Origin: Acholoe squamosa
Taxonomy: Eukaryota > Annelida > Polychaeta > Phyllodocida > Polynoidae
Direction of reading: 5' to 3'
Assembly (NCBI GenBank): GCA_949317995.1
Contig: OX439050.1
Location: 52,267,777-52,331,776 of the forward strand
Length of the DNA: 64,000 bases
Shown: positions 62,400-64,000 of the stretch, in pieces
How the letters are laid out: each line of letters begins with the position of its first letter
How positions within the stretch are numbered: position 1 is the stretch's first letter
Notes under the pieces: generated by a model
Told to the model about the DNA's origin: nothing
Databases searched by the model: none
The model's input: the letters and a program-made list of their open reading frames with translations, nothing else
Translations under genes and position numbers: made by a program

Positions 62400-64000
62400 A
62401 AGTCGGGTTCATGTAGATCCCATATACTCCTGGCTCCAGAGGACCCTTTGTTGAACCGAATGTTACAGGCGAATGGCACATGCTGGGCAGCACAAAAATA
62501 ATAGTTATGAGTTAATGACATGAATAATATTATGAAATGTCAATGATGAAAATGATGGAGTTTCCCACTAGGTTTTGAGGAAGGACAACTTCATGTACAT
62601 ATGTACACAATTTTCACAAGATCAATCCCGATCATATTGAATGAGCGAGGCAGGATATTTGAACCTATTTGTCTTTAAGGCATTCAGGTTTGGAATAAGC
62701 CTATCATTGACACCCAGGTCATTCCATAAGTTATAACATCTATAATTTACACTACGTGTGTATACAGTCAATCTGATGATGGAGGTGGCTTTTTAATTTT
62801 ATTATTTTCTTCAAATCCCAGTATTCTGCCCCAGTAAACCTAGGACAGCTAGTCCCAACTAATTTTTGCTTGGTATAATCAGTGCCAGGTGACCTTATTT
62901 TTAGCGCAGATTAATAAATTTGGTACCAAAAGAAAGGTAATGATTTGGGGGAAAAAGTTGCAAAATATTTTTGGTCACCATGGAAACCTAGTGTGTCAGA
63001 GAGGGGTCCAAGTCCCATTTGTGACCTGTCAGGGGCGCCTGTATCATTTGATTTATTCAACATGGTGGTTTCCATGGCAACTGGTGCAAAAACGGATCTG
63101 ACCCCATTATGGTTGACCATGCTAAAAAATCAAGAATGACTTCAGATTTAATATAAGCCTTTATTTATGAACACCATCAAATTAGAACCCGATCAATGCC
63201 AGTTTCATGGTGGAAGATGGGGGGGGGGGAATCAGAATGTCCTTGGCCCTATCAGTGCCGTGACACCTTGTCTATGATGTTGTGGCTTTGATGTAAACCC
63301 CAAAATGCTGCAAAATATTTCTCCAATTAAATCAAATTAAATCATATTGCAACATATCAATCATTCACATACTATTTCCAACAGTCCTTGGTTGAAAAGC
63401 AGACATTTTGAGGTTTCCAAAACTGTTTGAATTGTAAAAATTGATCAAGTTGAAGTACCACAATAGTGGGGCTGATTTTGAGAGAATGTTTTTTTTTGTA
63501 ATTTTTTCAAACGATGCGGAGTTTTTAGGATATTGTTTTGTAGAATGATAATAAAAAGGGTACATGCGGCCGTTTTTAGGGGGTGCGAGCAGTATCCACA
63601 AAGCTGACTATCAATTGTATGCAGCCTTAGTAGCATTAACTATACAGTTTATTGAACATTAATTAGCGAATATAAGCTGAGATACCACCCTGGAAAGACA
63701 GGAAGGTAGCAGGGTTCTCTGTTTCACAATCAAAGGAAGTTAGATTTCAATGAACTGTGGGGTAGATGACTAAGCAAAGAATTCCATTACACTTTACAAA
63801 TTGGCCAGTCCTTGTTCCCTCCAAAGGAGTTCGGACTGATCTGTACCGTTATAATCCAGTCACGTGTGCAAAGTTGTTTTTGTGATGCGTGGTACCTAAA
63901 ACTTTATTTTAGTCCATTGTCTTAATCTTTCCCGTATTTCCCTCATTTTCTTTTCTCTTCATTTTAAATGCCATGCCTCCCAACAAATATTCTGCCTCTG
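62400..64000. other. Intergenic, no recognised gene
   Basis: It holds an imperfect inverted repeat around 62958-63090 with two X-box-like palindromes at 62973-62988 and 63068-63081. No domain-bearing frame. Confidence 0.4.
63068..63081. promoter_or_regulatory. X-box-like motif (RFX type)
   Basis: GTTTCCATGGCAAC fits the X-box consensus. A second one, GGTCACCATGGAAACC, lies 80 bases upstream in inverted context. No gene is near in the window, so function is doubtful. Confidence 0.3.

Noticed and set aside
1..64000. tRNA, rRNA and operon-type organisation
   Set aside because: I searched by eye for tRNA arms with GGTTCGAATCC-like T loops and for clustered same-strand genes and found none. The window is spliced eukaryotic sequence.

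Overview
The window is animal nuclear DNA. It has GT-AG introns, one gene of clear metazoan type (a cationic amino acid transporter of the SLC7A4/CAT-4 group), a PIF/Harbinger DNA transposon, and a dense layer of short interspersed elements, foldback or MITE-like elements and minisatellites on an AT-rich background. Gene density is very low: one host gene in 64 kb. The repeat families point to a marine invertebrate with a mid-sized or large genome. The phylum cannot be fixed from the sequence. The main SINE begins with a GAGTGAGTGAGT head followed by a TTTAACGCC...ATGGCGAGA core, which recalls SINEs I know from molluscs, but that is not proof of a clade.

Layout. Positions 1 to about 4890 hold most of a PIF/Harbinger transposon. 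It carries the 3' part of a DDE nuclease gene (+) facing a four-exon, 714-residue MADF/AT-hook/BESS-like DNA-binding protein gene (-). Past the second gene's 5' end lies a cluster of 15 GACGCA/TGCGTC hexamers that looks like the subterminal binding region. From 6.7 to 12.6 kb lie a SINE nested in a MITE with both target duplications readable, a dead integrase relic, a second SINE with target duplication, a 34-bp minisatellite, and a 0.6-kb TIR element. From 15.75 to 19.82 kb (-) lies the only host gene, an SLC7A4-like transporter of 815 residues in four coding exons, with an unusual Gly/Gln/Tyr-rich C-terminal tail of about 170 residues. From 20 to 33 kb no gene is seen, only repeats.

From 33.4 to 42.2 kb lies a diverged direct tandem duplication. 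Copy 1 alone carries a 10-copy 68-bp minisatellite and a SINE. From 42 to 64 kb no gene is seen. This stretch holds several foldback elements, including two copies of a large element with long inverted arms made of degenerate ACCTATCC motifs (one complete, 2.3 kb) and a 629-bp foldback with repeated CCCGTGTATG motifs.

How the parts relate. The two Harbinger proteins are expected to act together: the DNA-binding partner brings the nuclease to the element ends. The transporter is unrelated host sequence. All exon joins, repeat units and target duplications were read by eye from the sequence. Family names rest on motif recognition, not on database searches.
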